A program made the position numbers and the translations under genes. 64,000 nucleotides of DNA from Halorientalis sp. LT38. GTDB lineage: Archaea; Halobacteriota; Halobacteria; Halobacteriales; Haloarculaceae. Positions 26,468 through 33,053 of the stretch are shown piece after piece. The notes beneath the pieces were generated by a model. The model did no database searches, was not told the DNA's origin, and saw only the letters and a list, made by a program, of their open reading frames with translations. The stretch spans positions 2,542,001 to 2,606,000 of the forward strand of contig NZ_JAYEZN010000001.1 of assembly GCF_037031225.1 (NCBI RefSeq), given 5' to 3'. Within the stretch, counting starts at the first letter, position 1. Every line of letters begins with the position of its first letter.

Positions 26468-27290
26468 ATGAGTAACTTTGGCAAAAATGTTCTGTTGGTA
26501 TGCGTTTGCCTACTACTCGTTTTCGCCGGTTGTAGTAGCATTCAGAATATAGGGATGGAGACAGAGGTTGACACCACCGATAGTACAGAGAAAGAAACCA
26601 CTGACCGTACTCAAACCCCTAAGGATAACGAATCAGGCCAAAAACACAACAATAATATAAATAAATCAACACATTCTTATTACACGCTAAATTTCATATC
26701 TGAAATCAGAGACTCACCTATAAACATAACTACTATTGAAGAAGACGGGGACACTATTAGAGTCTCTTATGTTGGGAATTATAGTAATACCTCTAGAACA
26801 ACTTCGGAAATTATGTACTTAACGTCATCTTTCGCAAAAGTAGTAAATGAAAGCTATCATAATTCTTCAAACTGGAATATTTCTCGCCTTAATATTGAGG
26901 GGATGGCTGGAAATAACTCGGTCATTTGGGACACGATTACTGAAGACTGGTGGGCCATGAAATATGCCAAAAATAAATGGGACTTGATAAATTATCTCAA
27001 TGCAACTATTGCTACGGGTGACTTCTGGAATCTGCAGACGAACAATCCCCCTGAAGCCGGTGAAGAATACCTCTATGAAATTGAATATAAACTACAAAAC
27101 AAGTCAGACATTGATCTAAAATCGCTTCATAGGCATGGTGGGGATGCGTTTTTGGCTTATAGCACGGCCCACAAACCGAATTCCAGCAATTATTACTCCC
27201 AACTTGGAAACGTAACCCGAATATATCGGAATTTCACACTCCCACGCCGCCTCAACAAAACTGAGGGATGGTACGCTGGAGTGCTAAATA
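26280..27290. other. AT-rich island inside GC-rich chromosome
   Basis: Base composition drops sharply here, with runs of A/T and codons such as AAT, ATA and AAA that neighbours avoid, then returns to the GC-rich pattern within the last 50 codons of the gene ending at 27442. Both edges fall inside coding sequence. No terminal repeats, integrase or transposase accompany it. Confidence 0.75.
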
Positions 27291-27442
27291 TCGAGATCCA
27301 ACGAGGGAACGATACGGTGGAATGGTACCGGTACCAGATCCGGTGGGCAGAGGCGGAATCGAAAGGTGAGATCACGCGGGAGGACGAGGCAGCACTCCTC
27401 CGCAACTCTCGATTCGTCGAAAAAGACAAACTCCGGGATTAG
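26468..27442 (+). CDS. Putative lipoprotein of unknown function
   Basis: A 324-residue exported protein. The signal VLLVCVCLLLVFAGC ends in a lipobox (AGC, Cys at 22), followed by a Thr/Ser/Asn-rich linker and a soluble domain with aromatic strands (TEDWWAMKYAKNKWDLINYL, TRIYRNFTLPRRLN). Many NxS/T sequons suggest surface glycosylation. No family is recognised. It begins immediately after the PKD gene stop and probably forms a surface pair with it. Codon use is AT-rich except for the last 45-50 codons, indicating foreign origin or chimerism. Confidence 0.75.
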   Translation: MSNFGKNVLLVCVCLLLVFAGCSSIQNIGMETEVDTTDSTEKETTDRTQTPKDNESGQKHNNNINKSTHSYYTLNFISEIRDSPINITTIEEDGDTIRVSYVGNYSNTSRTTSEIMYLTSSFAKVVNESYHNSSNWNISRLNIEGMAGNNSVIWDTITEDWWAMKYAKNKWDLINYLNATIATGDFWNLQTNNPPEAGEEYLYEIEYKLQNKSDIDLKSLHRHGGDAFLAYSTAHKPNSSNYYSQLGNVTRIYRNFTLPRRLNKTEGWYAGVLNIEIQRGNDTVEWYRYQIRWAEAESKGEITREDEAALLRNSRFVEKDKLRD

Positions 27443-27483
27443 ACCCATTGCGAGAAATCAAGTAACTGATTTCGAAACCAGGC

Positions 27484-27945
27484 TCACTCTAGAACGCCAG
27501 CGTCCTCCAGATACGCCTCGACGTACGGGTGCAGATCGAACTCGAACGGCGGCGAGACGGTCCGGATCGAACTGTGCTGGTCGTCGGGCCGCAACTCGCT
27601 GCCCTCCTCGGGCCGGACGTGAAACCCGATGGGGACGTAGTGCTTGCCGCCGACGTCGTCGAGTTCCGCGGTATCGTAGAAGTGTTCGTAGACGCCCAGC
27701 TGGCGCTCGACGGTGACGTTGCAGCCCAGCTCCGCGGCCGCCACCCGGTCGACGGCGTCGGTCAACGACTCGTGCTTGTGGGCGCGGCCGCCGGGCACGA
27801 ACCACTCGCCTTTCGCGGGGTCGTTCTCCCGCTTGCCCAGCACGACGCCGTCGTCGGTCTCGACGACGAGATCGACCGACACGAGAGGCACGTTGCGGAC
27901 GATCGTCTCCCACTCCCCTGCCGGGACCGGTGCGTTGTCGCTCAT
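27484..27945 (-). CDS. NUDIX hydrolase, GDP-mannose mannosyl hydrolase-like
   Basis: A 153-residue NUDIX protein close to the GDP-mannose mannosyl hydrolase (Gmm) subgroup. It has VRNVPLVSVDLVVE, GKRENDPAKGEWFVPGGR and the variant NUDIX box KHESLTDAVDRVAAAELGC, which lacks the canonical second REUxEE glutamate, as in Gmm enzymes. YEHFYD supplies the substrate-loop tyrosine and histidine. It would hydrolyse GDP-mannose or GDP-glucose to GDP and sugar, tuning nucleotide-sugar pools. Upstream in-frame starts at 27984 and 28026 exist; 27945 gives the usual family length. Confidence 0.84.
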   Translation of the reverse strand: MSDNAPVPAGEWETIVRNVPLVSVDLVVETDDGVVLGKRENDPAKGEWFVPGGRAHKHESLTDAVDRVAAAELGCNVTVERQLGVYEHFYDTAELDDVGGKHYVPIGFHVRPEEGSELRPDDQHSSIRTVSPPFEFDLHPYVEAYLEDAGVLE

Positions 27946-28037
27946 GCGAGCGACGGCGTCCCCCACCCTCTTCGGGGTTGCCATCTTGGCAACACGGGGG
28001 GTCGGTGACGTACCAACCGGGTGCACGAACGACCGTG

Positions 28038-28046
28038 ATAATTATA
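28038..28046. promoter_or_regulatory. Palindromic TATA element between the NUDIX and small-protein genes
   Basis: ATAATTATA is a perfect palindrome and so could direct initiation either way. On the plus strand it is centred 24 bp before the GTG at 28066; on the minus strand it would give the NUDIX gene a leader. A second AT-rich core, TTTATGTA, follows at 28057-28064. Confidence 0.4.
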
Positions 28047-28065
28047 GACCGTGATGTTTATGTAG

Positions 28066-28251
28066 GTGTACGACGCAGGGTGTGATGAGAACAAAATGAC
28101 CGAACGGCCCGAACTCGAAACGACGGCTCCGCTCGTCCCCGAGATGCCCAAGAACCCCATCCGTACCGACGGTGGGCGCAAGGCGCGCAGCACGTCCGGA
28201 GCCGAGGCCGTAGACGAACTCGACGCACCGCTGGTCCCGGATCTCTCCTGA
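28066..28251 (+). CDS. Small hypothetical protein
   Basis: A 61-residue reading frame starting at GTG 28066, or 51 residues from ATG 28096. It has two similar end motifs, APLVPEMP and APLVPDLS, separated by a basic GGRKARST segment. No family is recognised. The promoter-like palindrome upstream, haloarchaeal codon use and separation from neighbours favour a real gene; the N-terminus is unsure. Confidence 0.42.
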   Translation: MYDAGCDENKMTERPELETTAPLVPEMPKNPIRTDGGRKARSTSGAEAVDELDAPLVPDLS

Positions 28252-28293
28252 ACGGGACCGCGTTTTCCGTGTTTTCCAGACGAACCAGCCGCG

Positions 28294-28806
28294 CTACTCG
28301 TCGACGCTGACGAACTCGATCTCGTCGGTGTCGGTGTCGAGCACCGCAACGCTGCGGTACTGCTCGGGAACGGTGGGGAAGTGCGCGCCGGGGTTGACGA
28401 CGGTCGTGTCGCCGACGGAGCGCTCTTCGGCCACGTGGAAGTGGCCGTAGCAGACGTAGTCGTAGCCGCCGGATTCGGCGCGGCTGTTGACTTCCTCGAG
28501 GCCCTGATCGCCGTGGAGGACGTGGACCTCGGTTCCGTCGAACGTCAGGTCGGCGTAGCGGCCGTGGAGTTGGCTATCGTCGCTGAGGTCCTCGATCGTC
28601 TGCTCTAGCCCGTCGAGTTCGCCGTCGTTGTTCCCGAGGACGCCGTGGAGGTCGAACCCGTGGCCCTCGAAGGCCGCGAGCAGCGGCGGGGCGACGAAGT
28701 CGCCGCAGTGGACGACGGTGTCGATCCCCCGGTCGGCGAAGACCGCGGCTATCGCCTCGGCCGCGGCGTAGTTGTCGTGCGTGTCGGAGACGATGCCTAC
28801 CTGCAT
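28294..28806 (-). CDS. YfcE/MJ0936-type phosphodiesterase
   Basis: A 170-residue calcineurin-like metallophosphoesterase. Metal motifs in order are GIVSDTHDN (residues 4-12), VVHCGDFV, GVLGNNDGE, VHVLHGDQG and YVCYGHFHV, followed by NPGAHF. That is the full set for a two-metal phosphodiesterase. Relatives cleave model phosphodiesters in vitro; the natural substrate is unknown. It stands alone on the minus strand. Confidence 0.87.
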   Translation of the reverse strand: MQVGIVSDTHDNYAAAEAIAAVFADRGIDTVVHCGDFVAPPLLAAFEGHGFDLHGVLGNNDGELDGLEQTIEDLSDDSQLHGRYADLTFDGTEVHVLHGDQGLEEVNSRAESGGYDYVCYGHFHVAEERSVGDTTVVNPGAHFPTVPEQYRSVAVLDTDTDEIEFVSVDE

Positions 28807-29053
28807 GGTCGAACCCTCGGCCGGGCGAACAATGAATCCCGTCCCTCCGGGCGGACACGTCGCTGCATGACGAGCTACCGGCTGGGTCCACTGGAGTGAT
28901 TACGGCAATCGCTGGCCCTGGCGGTGCTGCTCGGGCTGTGGTCGTTCCATGCATCGCTCGCCGGTCCGAGGGGGACGCGATCGACTGCCCGGCCGGCCCC
29001 GGTTTTCGCAACCGTTAAAACTGCCCCGTGCCTCCTCCGACTTGCTATCGCAC

Positions 29054-29126
29054 GGGCCGGTGGGGTAGCTTGGTATCCTTCGGCCTTCGGGTGGCCGTAA
29101 CCGCAGTTCGAATCTGCGCCGGCCCA
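29054..29126 (+). tRNA. tRNA-Pro (anticodon CGG)
   Basis: A 73-nt cloverleaf without intron. The acceptor GGGCCGG (29054-29060) pairs with CCGGCCC (29119-29125), with A as discriminator. The anticodon arm CGGCC/GGCCG holds the loop TTCGGGT, giving anticodon CGG with G37, as expected for proline. The T-arm CGCAG/CTGCG encloses TTCGAAT. CCA is not encoded; a T-run (29127-29131) follows and may end transcription. Confidence 0.92.
29106..29126 (+). repeat. tRNA-Pro 3'-end repeat, copy 1 (inside the tRNA gene)
   Basis: This 21-nt segment (T-arm through discriminator, GTTCGAATCTGCGCCGGCCC plus A) is the source of two degraded downstream copies, as at integration sites of elements that use tRNA 3' ends. 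Confidence 0.6.
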
Positions 29127-29250
29127 TTTTTACGCGACGCTAACCGAGGAGCGACAGCGACGAGTGTCCGTCGCGGAGAAGTGGCTCCGTAGATTCGAAG
29201 TAGACCGGAGGCAGCCCGCGCAGCGGAGCGAGCAGGAACCTCTGGGCGTG

Positions 29251-29272
29251 GTTCGACATCTGCGCCGGCCCA
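29251..29272 (+). repeat. tRNA-Pro 3'-end repeat, copy 2
   Basis: GTTCGACATCTGCGCCGGCC followed by CA: identical to the tRNA 3' end apart from one inserted C in the T-loop. It is followed by CTTTTGCGACGCG, similar to the flank of copy 1 (TTTTTACGCGACGC). Confidence 0.6.
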
Positions 29273-29373
29273 CTTTTGCGACGCGAGTAACTCCGTGAGC
29301 GGCGCACCCGTGCGAGGCGCAGATTCGAGCAGGGTGGTCCCAGCGCGAACGGAGTGAGCGACCGTCTTCCCGT

Positions 29374-29395
29374 CTTCGACATCTGTGCCGGCCCA
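29374..29395 (+). repeat. tRNA-Pro 3'-end repeat, copy 3
   Basis: CTTCGACATCTGTGCCGGCC followed by CA. It shares the T-loop inserted C with copy 2 and has two further base differences from it. It is followed by TTTTCACG. The shared insertion suggests copies 2 and 3 derive from each other. Confidence 0.55.
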
Positions 29396-29448
29396 TTTTC
29401 ACGGGAGGTTGAGACGATGAGCGGAGCGGACCGTTGCTGTACCGTCAG

Positions 29449-29472
29449 GGGGGCTTTCCGGGTGCAGCCCCC
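29449..29472 (-). terminator. Hairpin downstream of the small regulator gene
   Basis: GGGGGCT (29449-29455) and AGCCCCC (29466-29472) form a 7-bp GC-rich stem with a 10-nt loop, just 3' of the minus-strand gene ending at 29479. There is no clear T-run on the minus strand, so termination is only a suggestion. Confidence 0.3.
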
Positions 29473-29478
29473 ACAGAA

Positions 29479-29814
29479 TCAGTTGCGCTGATACGGGTTC
29501 ATCTCGTCGTCATTGTCCTCGACGATCCGGAGGAAGGGGCGGAGGTTCTGGAAGTTGCTCCCTCGCTCGATGGTGTCGGCGTCCCGGTCCCAGTCGATGA
29601 AGCCGGCGTTATCGAGATACGGAAAGTGCTGGTGCTGGAGAAGGATCGCCAACTTCGTCTCTTCCTCGGCGTCTATCTCGTCCGGGATGAAATCCGCCTG
29701 GCTACGGGGGTTATCGCTCGCAATCGTGAGCAAAACCCGGCGCCGGCTCGCGTTGCTGAGCGCGTCCAGTATCATATCGATCATCAACGGTCGAAGTGCT
29801 AGTGTGTTTCCCAT
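29479..29814 (-). CDS. Small winged-helix-like protein (DUF7344-type)
   Basis: A 111-residue protein. ILDALSNASRRRVLLTIA is the haloarchaeal HTH opening helix pair, and KLAILLQHQHFPYLDNAGFIDWDRDADTIERG is the recognition-helix and wing region, matching the DUF7344-like group. The C-terminus (RPFLRIVEDNDDE) is short. The start at 29814 is chosen; an upstream ATG at 29841 adds nine residues. It lies beside the tRNA-Pro repeats, a typical place for acquired regulators. Target unknown. Confidence 0.68.
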   Translation of the reverse strand: MGNTLALRPLMIDMILDALSNASRRRVLLTIASDNPRSQADFIPDEIDAEEETKLAILLQHQHFPYLDNAGFIDWDRDADTIERGSNFQNLRPFLRIVEDNDDEMNPYQRN

Positions 29815-30069
29815 TACCAACCTAAGCAGCGGAGCAGGCATACCGTCGTTCCCTATGTCTTTACCCCGGTGTATTCGTGCGCGAAATCGCCTCTCTGTCG
29901 CATTCTATCTATATAGAACGTTACAATATCTCGATCGAATAGCAGGCCCAGTGGAACCGAACTGCGATTCGTCGAGAAATCACGCTCGAATGGACGAGTA
30001 CCAGCGGGTCCAGTTCTCGGCACAGCGGAGGTCAGTACAGGCCGTGGCCCCTGCGGGATAGTCGGATCG

Positions 30070-30459
30070 CTATTCTTTCATCGAGTCTTTAACTGGGATC
30101 AGCTTCAGGTTTCCCCGCTGATCGATCGTGATTCGGTAGCCGGCATACGAGAAACTCATCTCGACCTGGGCCTGCTGTGACGGCGGGTTGTTGTACAACA
30201 TCTCGATCAAGTGGCCCACTTCGTCGTAGAGTGGTGGAAGCTCGTCCGATTCCTTCGTTTCGAGTTCCGAAATGATCTCTATCAGCTCGAACTCGGACGT
30301 CTCGCGGGACGGTCGTATGTGATCTCGATAAAATCCGTCACGGCCCCATTCTCTCCCGCCGGGGTTGCTGGTATCGTTCACAGAAGCGGCTACCGCCGGG
30401 AGAACCTCAATAGTACCTGCCACCTTGTTACCGACTATCTGACGACGGCACCCACTCAT
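30070..30459 (-). CDS. HalOD1 output-domain protein
   Basis: A 129-residue protein whose C-terminal 75 residues match the haloarchaeal HalOD1 domain: LIEIISELETKESDELPPLYDEV, then VEMSFSYAGYRITIDQRGNLKL. The domain is found alone or at the end of signal-transduction proteins, and its molecular role is unknown. Residues 1-45 are not recognised and the true start may be internal. The 255 bp between it and the regulator at 29814 hold no visible gene. Confidence 0.75.
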   Translation of the reverse strand: MSGCRRQIVGNKVAGTIEVLPAVAASVNDTSNPGGREWGRDGFYRDHIRPSRETSEFELIEIISELETKESDELPPLYDEVGHLIEMLYNNPPSQQAQVEMSFSYAGYRITIDQRGNLKLIPVKDSMKE

Positions 30460-30561
30460 CTCGGGCTGCAGCGGCCGGAGTACTACCGTGACGACGTGAT
30501 GCCGGTCACCACCCAGCGAGCGGCGCGTCGCTCGACGTGCCGGATCACTCGGTGCCTGCCC

Positions 30562-32214
30562 TCACCCCGCGTCGGCGATCGCGCCGAGTTCGAAGCCGTC
30601 GTAGTCGTCGCGGGCGACCCGGGCGCAGATCTCCCGGTAGTTGTCGAGGCCTCCGGGGAAGGGCGTGAACACCTGGGTCTTTCCGGGGACGTTCGCACCC
30701 CGGTACCAGGACTTGGCCTCGGAGAACAGCATGTTCTCGGCCAGCATGTTGGTGTTCTGGACCCACTGGCTCTCCGACTCGGCCTCGGCCTCGATGCGGT
30801 CGTAGCCGTGCTCGTCCATGTACGCGATGCAGTCTGCGATCCACTCGACGTGCTGCTCGATGGACAACGGCATGTTGGTCAGCACGGAGGGGCTCTGTGG
30901 CCCGGTGATCGTGAACAGGTTCGGGAAGCCGTGGGTCATGAGGCCGAGGTAGGTCCGCGGGCCCGCCTCCCACTTCTCCTCGAGCGTCTGGTCCCGGCCC
31001 TCGATATCCAGCGCGAGGAGCGCGCCCGTCATCGCGTCGAACCCCGTCGCGAAGACGAGCGTATCGAGTTCGTAGTGGCCGTCTTCGGTCTGGACGCCCT
31101 CGGCGGTCACCCGCTCGATGGGGCTCTCGTCCACGTCGACGAGGGACACGTCGTCGCGGTTGTAGGTGCCGTAGTAGTCATTGTAGTCCATCGGCGGGCG
31201 TTTCGCGCCGTAGGGGTGGTCGGTCGGGACGAGTTTCTCGGCGGTCTCGGGGTCGTCGACCCGCTCGCGGATCTTCTCGCGGATGAATTCGGAGACCTTC
31301 TCGTTGAGTTCCGCGTCGGACAGGATGGCGCCGGGCTCGAAGGCGTGGAGAAAGCGAAAGCCACCCTGCTGCCAGCGCTCTTCGAGGATCGCTTCGATCT
31401 CCTCGTCGGAGAGGCCGTAGTCGGTCTCGTGTTCGTGGTCGAACGGCATTCCCAGTCTCGAGTCACGGGCGCGTTCCCAGATGTCGTCGTAGTTCGCCCG
31501 GATCTCTTCGTACTCGTCCGCCGAAAGCGGGCGGTTCCGGGCGGGCACCGCGTAGTTCGGCGTCCGCTGGAAGACCGTCAGGTGCTTCGCTCGCCCGCCG
31601 ACCTCCGAGATGAACTGGATGCCGGTCGACCCCGTCCCGATCACGCCCACGTGCTGGTCGCCGAAGTCGGGGTCCTCCTCGGGCCACCGCGCCGTGTGGT
31701 ACCAGTCGCCCTCGAACTCGTCCAGCCCGTCGAAGTCGGGCCGGAACGGCTTGGAGAGACAGCCGACGGCCGTGATGAAAAAGCGCGTGGTGACCGGCTC
31801 GCCGTCGGCCATCTCGACCGTCCACCTCGCCGATTCGTCGTCGTAGGTCGCCGACGCGACCTCCGTCTCGAACTCGACGTTGCGACGCAGGTCCAGCCGT
31901 TCGGCTACCCACTGGAGGTACTCGAGGATTTCCGGCTGTTCGGGGTAGCGTTCGCTCCACTCCCACTCCTCGTGCAGGTCATCGTCGAAGGAGTAGCAGT
32001 AGATGTGGCTCTCGCTGTCACAGCGTGCGCCGGGATAGCGGTTCCAGTACCACGTCCCGCCGACGGCGTCGCCCTTCTCGTAGACCCGGACGGAGAGACC
32101 CTGCTCTCGCAGCCGGTGCAGCATGTACAGCCCCGAGAAGCCTGCGCCCACCACCACGGCGTCCACGTCCACCTCGCTGGCACCCCCTTCGCGTCCGCCC
32201 CTGTCAGACACCAT
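30562..32214 (-). CDS. Baeyer-Villiger-type flavin monooxygenase
   Basis: A 550-residue FAD/NADPH monooxygenase. The FAD Rossmann motif GAGFSG is at 23-28, followed by VGGTWYWNRYPGARCD (51-65). The Baeyer-Villiger fingerprint FxGxxxHxxxWP is exact as FEGDWYHTARWP (167-178). The NADPH Rossmann motif is GTGSTG (193-198), and ATGFDAMTG lies near the end. Such enzymes insert oxygen next to a ketone or oxidise heteroatoms. It has its own transcription unit; substrate unknown. Confidence 0.86.
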   Translation of the reverse strand: MVSDRGGREGGASEVDVDAVVVGAGFSGLYMLHRLREQGLSVRVYEKGDAVGGTWYWNRYPGARCDSESHIYCYSFDDDLHEEWEWSERYPEQPEILEYLQWVAERLDLRRNVEFETEVASATYDDESARWTVEMADGEPVTTRFFITAVGCLSKPFRPDFDGLDEFEGDWYHTARWPEEDPDFGDQHVGVIGTGSTGIQFISEVGGRAKHLTVFQRTPNYAVPARNRPLSADEYEEIRANYDDIWERARDSRLGMPFDHEHETDYGLSDEEIEAILEERWQQGGFRFLHAFEPGAILSDAELNEKVSEFIREKIRERVDDPETAEKLVPTDHPYGAKRPPMDYNDYYGTYNRDDVSLVDVDESPIERVTAEGVQTEDGHYELDTLVFATGFDAMTGALLALDIEGRDQTLEEKWEAGPRTYLGLMTHGFPNLFTITGPQSPSVLTNMPLSIEQHVEWIADCIAYMDEHGYDRIEAEAESESQWVQNTNMLAENMLFSEAKSWYRGANVPGKTQVFTPFPGGLDNYREICARVARDDYDGFELGAIADAG

Positions 32215-32387
32215 GTATCACTGTCACATCCTGGGACTGCCCGCTGTTAAACCCATCCCACCAGAAACCTGGATCCTTTTACGGGCGTTCACCTGCGGTG
32301 CCGCGTTCGCCGTCTCGACCCGGGCCGAAGGCTTTTGATCGCGTACGTCCTATCTTCCGAATCCGCATCGCGACGACCGAGAGACAG

Positions 32388-33038
32388 ATGGTATCCGAGT
32401 ACGACTTCTGGCTGCTGGACCTTGACGGGACGCTGGTGGACGTCGAGCAGAGCTACGTCCACGGGGTGTTCGAGACGGTCGGGGGCCGGCTTGGACGCGA
32501 GTTCACCGAGCGCGAGGCGGAAATCGTCTGGCACGGGCTGGGTGGGTCGCGCAACGAGCAGTTACGCGAGTGGGGGATCGACGTCGAGGCCTTCTGGGAG
32601 GTGTTCCACGACGTCGAGGACGCGCAGGCCCGCGCCGCCCACACGTACCTCTACGACGACGCGAGTTTCGTCGCGGACCTCGACGCCCCGGTCGGGCTGG
32701 TGACCCACTGCCAGCAGTACCTCACCGATCCCGTCCTGGACCGCCTCGACATCCGGGACTGGTTCGACACGGTCGTCTGCTGCACCGAGGACATCGGCTG
32801 GAAACCCGACCCCGCCCCCGTCGAGATGGCGATGGAGGATCTCGGAGTCGGCTCCAACGGCCACATCGGTGTCCTCGCAGGGGACGGCCCCCACGACATC
32901 GGCGCGGCGTGGAACGCCGGCCTCGACGGGATCCACGTCGAGCGCCACGACCCACACCGCCGGGGCCAGTGCGTCCTGGGCGACCACCGGATCGAGAGCT
33001 TCACCGAACTGGGCGGCCCCTCGATCGGCGGCGACTGA
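32388..33038 (+). CDS. HAD-superfamily hydrolase (phosphoglycolate phosphatase-like)
   Basis: A 216-residue HAD phosphatase. Motif I is DLDGTLVD (nucleophile D11 region), motif II is VGLVTHCQQ with Thr, motif III is the lysine in GWKPDPAPVEMAME, and motif IV is GDGPHDIGAAWNAGL. The alpha-helical cap lies between residues 18 and 85. It probably dephosphorylates a small phosphorylated metabolite. The ATG at 32388 precedes the first strand. Confidence 0.86.
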   Translation: MVSEYDFWLLDLDGTLVDVEQSYVHGVFETVGGRLGREFTEREAEIVWHGLGGSRNEQLREWGIDVEAFWEVFHDVEDAQARAAHTYLYDDASFVADLDAPVGLVTHCQQYLTDPVLDRLDIRDWFDTVVCCTEDIGWKPDPAPVEMAMEDLGVGSNGHIGVLAGDGPHDIGAAWNAGLDGIHVERHDPHRRGQCVLGDHRIESFTELGGPSIGGD

Positions 33039-33053
33039 AGCAGCCGGTCCGTC

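Larger units (their letters stand above)
29127..29478. other. Non-coding stretch with decayed tRNA-derived repeats
   Basis: No convincing gene. The stretch holds two degenerate direct copies of the tRNA-Pro 3' end and one inverted 13-nt copy of its T-arm (29316-29328). Each direct copy is followed by a T-run and preceded by GGAG(C/T)GAGCG-type sequence, so the 123-145-bp units look like diverged tandem duplications. No integrase remnant is visible. Confidence 0.55.

Noticed and set aside
30211-32250. 679-residue plus-strand open frame
   Set aside because: It lies opposite the Baeyer-Villiger monooxygenase, and its Val/Gly/Arg-rich composition is the typical shadow pattern.
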